From Granulosicoccus sp045106475 (GTDB taxonomy: Bacteria > Pseudomonadota > Gammaproteobacteria > Granulosicoccales > Granulosicoccaceae), in the NCBI GenBank assembly GCA_045106475.1, contig JBGCEO010000040.1, positions 1-64,000 on the forward strand: a stretch of DNA of 64,000 bases, read 5' to 3'. A program made the translations under genes and the position numbers. The notes beneath the pieces were generated by a model, which saw only the letters and a list, made by a program, of their open reading frames with translations, searched no databases and was not told where the DNA came from. Positions 61,009 through 64,000 of this stretch are shown piece after piece; the stretch's first letter is position 1, and the number at the start of each line of letters is the position of its first letter.

Positions 61009-62181
61009 TTACCTTCTTGCTTGCACCAAAAGAAGGCGCTCAAGTTGATGAAACAAAGCGAGCACACTGTCGACCTGTTGGTCTGTGTCGGCCAAAATCT
61101 GGTCAAGCTCTACAGTGGGGCCAGTATCCTCAAGCAGTTTTAAAAAACGTAAACCGCTCGCATGCAACTCACGCAGCGGCTGTTCTATCTGCCGAAAGGT
61201 GGGTTGCTCATTCAATGCCTGTCCAGCACCAAAGTACCAAAGACCGATTCGCGATAAGGTCACATCCTTGTGCAGACCAGGATCTGCCACCGACTGCAAT
61301 GCAATGCCATCACCAACGCGCGTACAAAAAGCCGCATCAAGCAGTGTTTTGCGAAACCTCATCAGATTTAAGCATGCTTGATGGACACGGCCAATCTGCG
61401 AGCCTGAAAAATCATGCGCATCTGCAATGAAGGCTTTGAAATCTGTCAAGGACATGGGTCGCGCAATATAATAGCCCTGCGCTTCTTCACAACCGTGCGC
61501 AATCAGAAAGTTGTAGACGCCTGCTGACTCTACACCTTCGGCAACCGAGGTCATATTCAACTCTCGCGCCATGGAGATCGCTGCCCGCACCACATCAAGA
61601 TTCTGTCGTGATGTACTCATGCGTCGCACCACACCTTGATCAAGCTTCAGTGCATCGAACGGTAACTGACTCAAACGATCAATAGAAGAATAACCTGTAC
61701 CAAAATCATCCATCAGGATCTTGATGCCCATGTCTTTTAACCTGATCAAGTCATCATAAACCCGATCCACGTTACCCATAACCGCACTCTCGGTTATCTC
61801 GATTTGTAAATCATCCGCACAAATGGTTTTTGCTTCCAGTAATTGGGCAATACGATTACTGATGGTTCTTGATGCAAGATCATTGGGCGCTACATTAATA
61901 GACAATGAAAGTTTAGGATCATGTGCCTTCAAGGCGATGCTTGCCTCGACCACTTGATCGAGCAGATTCAAGGTCAAATCATGCAACAGACCACTGCTCT
62001 CTACCAAGGGTAAAAATTTGTCTGGCGATACTACATCGCTGACGCCATGGGACCACCGAACCAGTGCCTCAGCACCCACCACCTTACCCCGCAAAAGGCA
62101 CACTTTAGGTTGGTAGTACAGCACCAGCTCATCATTGCGCATGGCTCGTTCAAGCGCATCTATTGTCAGTGGTGTATTCAC
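61009..62181 (-). CDS. EAL-domain cyclic-di-GMP phosphodiesterase with degenerate CZB-like C-terminus
   Basis: 390 residues. EAL domain (about 1-250): AEALVRW with E38-A39-L40, loop-6 DDFGTGYSS at 158-166, EGVES at 215-219; metal and catalytic residues appear intact, so an active c-di-GMP phosphodiesterase is likely. Residues about 262-350 look like a chemoreceptor zinc-binding (CZB) domain (SRIGLWYFGAGQ, PTFRQIEQPLRELHASG), but two zinc ligands are changed: the usual Cys is Ser310 and a His is Leu336, while His267 and His340 remain. No signal peptide or membrane segment. The stop is next to the amtB upstream region. Confidence 0.87.
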   Translation of the reverse strand: MNTPLTIDALERAMRNDELVLYYQPKVCLLRGKVVGAEALVRWSHGVSDVVSPDKFLPLVESSGLLHDLTLNLLDQVVEASIALKAHDPKLSLSINVAPNDLASRTISNRIAQLLEAKTICADDLQIEITESAVMGNVDRVYDDLIRLKDMGIKILMDDFGTGYSSIDRLSQLPFDALKLDQGVVRRMSTSRQNLDVVRAAISMARELNMTSVAEGVESAGVYNFLIAHGCEEAQGYYIARPMSLTDFKAFIADAHDFSGSQIGRVHQACLNLMRFRKTLLDAAFCTRVGDGIALQSVADPGLHKDVTLSRIGLWYFGAGQALNEQPTFRQIEQPLRELHASGLRFLKLLEDTGPTVELDQILADTDQQVDSVLALFHQLERLLLVQARR

Positions 62182-62205
62182 AAGGCTTACTGGAGTTGTC
62201 GCTGA

Positions 62206-64000
62206 CTAGCGGCGGTAAGCCTTCAGAAATCGAGAGTGTAAGGAATCACTAACAGCCCTGCTGGCAGGGCCGAGAGACAGCCACTCCAGTTCTAGTTTTT
62301 TAAGCACTTGCTTTGCATCATCCAGGCCTGCTGATGTCATGCCTTCCTGCAAATGCATCAATTGATACTGCATACGACGCGACTTGTCCTCTGCCGGTGT
62401 GTCTACCCCTGCAGCAACTTCCATGCGAATCAGCAACTCACGCCGCGATTCTTCGTTAACTTTATAATCAGGCTGGGTTTTCGCACTGATGTGCTCCAGT
62501 GCCGCATCACGCCTGGACAGCAACACTGACATGACATCTGGCGCAACACGCGCATCACTAGCATCCCAGGCATGCTTGACATCATCGACCAATGTATCTG
62601 TCAGGGCAGAAGACTGTTCGACAGCCAACTCTAGTTGTTCACATAGACCAAGTAGGCGCTGACGCTCTTCTTGGTTTGCCTGACTACGTCGACGTGACGC
62701 ATTTTCCTGAACCCGTGAACACGAATCCACTGACTGACGAAAATCACGTAGCAAAAATTTCTTGTCGCGCTCAGGAAACTCTGCCAATGCTTGGAACTCA
62801 GTGGTCAGTGCCTGAACTTCAGCCTCTTCCAGAGTGTCGGCCTTGGATAGCTGCTTGAGGCGTTTGATAATATCTTTCGCCCTAAATACATGTTCTAAAC
62901 CTGCACGTTGTTTTTCGCGTTGAACTTTGTGCTGATGCTTGAATATGGTACCTAAATGACCGTTGAATACTTCCCATAGTCCTTGATCTTCCTTGCGACG
63001 CATGATGCCAATCAACTTCCAGGCACTGAGCAGACTTTTGGCCTGATTGGCGGAGTGCTGAGTGATTTCGGCCTCTGCCAGCGCTGCAACTTTTTCAACC
63101 AAGGCCTGTTTAGCTTGCGCATTAGCATCATATTGCTCTGCCAGAGCAATCTCAAAGGGTTTGAGCGCAGCAGAAAAGCGCGCCTCCAAAGCCTTATCAG
63201 GTTTACGATCCGGTACACGATTGCGGGACCAATCGCGCTTGGCGTTGTTGACCTTGCGTTGAATCGATTTCCAGTCTGGTTCTGTCTCCAGGGAGGCATG
63301 TGTCTGTTCGAGTGAATCACACAACGCCGCCTTGGCATCAAGTTTTACCTGACGCTCTTTTTGTTTAGTATCAAACCAGGCTTTGCACGGTTCATAGGCC
63401 GTATCACCCGCCGTCTTGAATCTCGACCACAGTTCATTGGAGGCGCGACTGACACCCAACGCCTTCCACTCGCTCTGCAGCTCACGAACCTGCTTTGCCA
63501 GAGCTTCTGGTACTAACTCTTTTCCAGGCAATGCCTCCATCGAATCACACAAGGCCTCGAGCTTGGGTCTTGCTGCAAAGTCTTGCCAATCAGCCATCTC
63601 AGCAAGCTGCTGCTCGGCGCGGGTCAACTTATCGTTAAGGCTGGTGCGTTCACTGGCCTCCATAACACTGAGCTTTTTTTGCAGACGCCGCAGCATGCTG
63701 TTAGCCGGACCCCACTTACCCTCCTTGATAATGCCTGACAGGGCTGCAAACTGACGATGAGTGGCCTTGATGCGATCACTGGATTCTTGCTTGGCCTTGC
63801 CCAATCGGTCCTGAAGCTGGAGTTGATGCTCGGCAAACTCTTTGACGTAGAGATGATCAGATAGATCGATGCCCGGTAGCAAAGTCGGTATATCCAGCAA
63901 AGCGGAGACGCGTTTTATACGCTGCTGTATAGCCCCCGGTCGGGCCTTGGTCAGTTCATACGGGGGATCAAACAATACCGCTATCGACTGACCAAACGCC
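62206..64000 (-). CDS. DUF349 protein, partial (5' end beyond the window)
   Basis: The frame is open to the right edge, so the gene starts outside the window; the visible 598 codons are the C-terminal part. DUF349 repeats consist of helical segments with conserved Trp and Arg (RELQSEWKALGVSRASNELW, NNAKRDWSRNRVPDRKPDKA, VFRAKDIIKRLKQLSKADTL). A gammaproteobacterial family of large, helical, cytoplasmic proteins of unknown function. The TTG at 63975 is an internal codon and not a likely start. 24 bases upstream of the EAL gene on the same strand. Confidence 0.9.
   Translation of the reverse strand, partial: AFGQSIAVLFDPPYELTKARPGAIQQRIKRVSALLDIPTLLPGIDLSDHLYVKEFAEHQLQLQDRLGKAKQESSDRIKATHRQFAALSGIIKEGKWGPANSMLRRLQKKLSVMEASERTSLNDKLTRAEQQLAEMADWQDFAARPKLEALCDSMEALPGKELVPEALAKQVRELQSEWKALGVSRASNELWSRFKTAGDTAYEPCKAWFDTKQKERQVKLDAKAALCDSLEQTHASLETEPDWKSIQRKVNNAKRDWSRNRVPDRKPDKALEARFSAALKPFEIALAEQYDANAQAKQALVEKVAALAEAEITQHSANQAKSLLSAWKLIGIMRRKEDQGLWEVFNGHLGTIFKHQHKVQREKQRAGLEHVFRAKDIIKRLKQLSKADTLEEAEVQALTTEFQALAEFPERDKKFLLRDFRQSVDSCSRVQENASRRRSQANQEERQRLLGLCEQLELAVEQSSALTDTLVDDVKHAWDASDARVAPDVMSVLLSRRDAALEHISAKTQPDYKVNEESRRELLIRMEVAAGVDTPAEDKSRRMQYQLMHLQEGMTSAGLDDAKQVLKKLELEWLSLGPASRAVSDSLHSRFLKAYRR

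Overview
The window looks like chromosomal DNA of a Gammaproteobacterium, probably marine and free-living. The evidence is gene content: a BirA/CoaX pair beside tRNA-Thr, a hisBHAFI / hisE-tatABC block, GlnS, Uup, IbaG-type BolA, an LpxL-type acyltransferase, OmpA lipoproteins, a TRAP transporter, and a CsrB/Rsm-type small RNA preceded by a GacA-type box. By eye the base composition is close to 50% GC. I cannot name the genus; an affiliation near Granulosicoccus or other deep-branching marine Gammaproteobacteria is only a guess. No prophage, integrase, transposase, CRISPR array or rRNA was seen.

Layout. 0.2-8 kb: CocE-type hydrolase (-), GFA-domain protein (+), tRNA-Thr(TGT) (-), the overlapping M61 peptidase-birA-coaX operon (-), nitroreductase (+) and lytic transglycosylase (+). 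8-18 kb (+): glnS, two related LysM/SH3 lipoproteins, sixA-like phosphatase, small lipoprotein, ibaG/bolA, an unrecognised 305-residue protein and uup. 18-26 kb (-): histidine biosynthesis (hisB, H, A, F, I, E), tatABC, gpmI and dtd, with a small inverted-repeat element just upstream of hisB. 26.2-26.45 kb (+): the predicted Rsm-type sRNA. 26.5-31 kb: rhodanese, acyltransferase, threonine aldolase, thiamine pyrophosphokinase and an LprI-like secreted protein. 31-39 kb (+): a BON/OmpA envelope protein with 40 copies of a 12-residue repeat, a membrane-anchored coiled-coil partner, a DsbA-family protein and a DUF1800/DUF1501 pair whose second member carries a Tat signal. 39-44 kb (+): TRAP transporter (dctP, fused dctQM) and TerC. 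44-56 kb: accessory metabolism and envelope genes (zinc alcohol dehydrogenase, secreted unknowns, ABC ATPase relic, CsaA, YiaD-like OmpA lipoprotein, SLC13/RCK permease, deacylase, GT2, GH16 glucanase, zincin-like protein, HNH protein). 56-64 kb: ABC exporter, a small gene divergent from a LysR regulator, amtB-glnK, an EAL protein with a degenerate CZB-like tail and a DUF349 protein that runs off the right edge.

How it fits together. Most genes are housekeeping or envelope functions. The Tat translocase has an obvious client here, the DUF1501 protein. GlnK and AmtB form the usual nitrogen-sensing pair, in amtB-glnK order. The item I consider most worth follow-up is the intergenic RNA at 26294-26445: seven GGA motifs, several in hairpin loops, an intrinsic terminator that itself carries GGA in its loop, and an upstream 18-bp palindrome of the form TGTAGG-N6-CCTACA. 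Together these are the hallmarks of a GacA/UvrY-activated, CsrA/RsmA-sequestering RNA.
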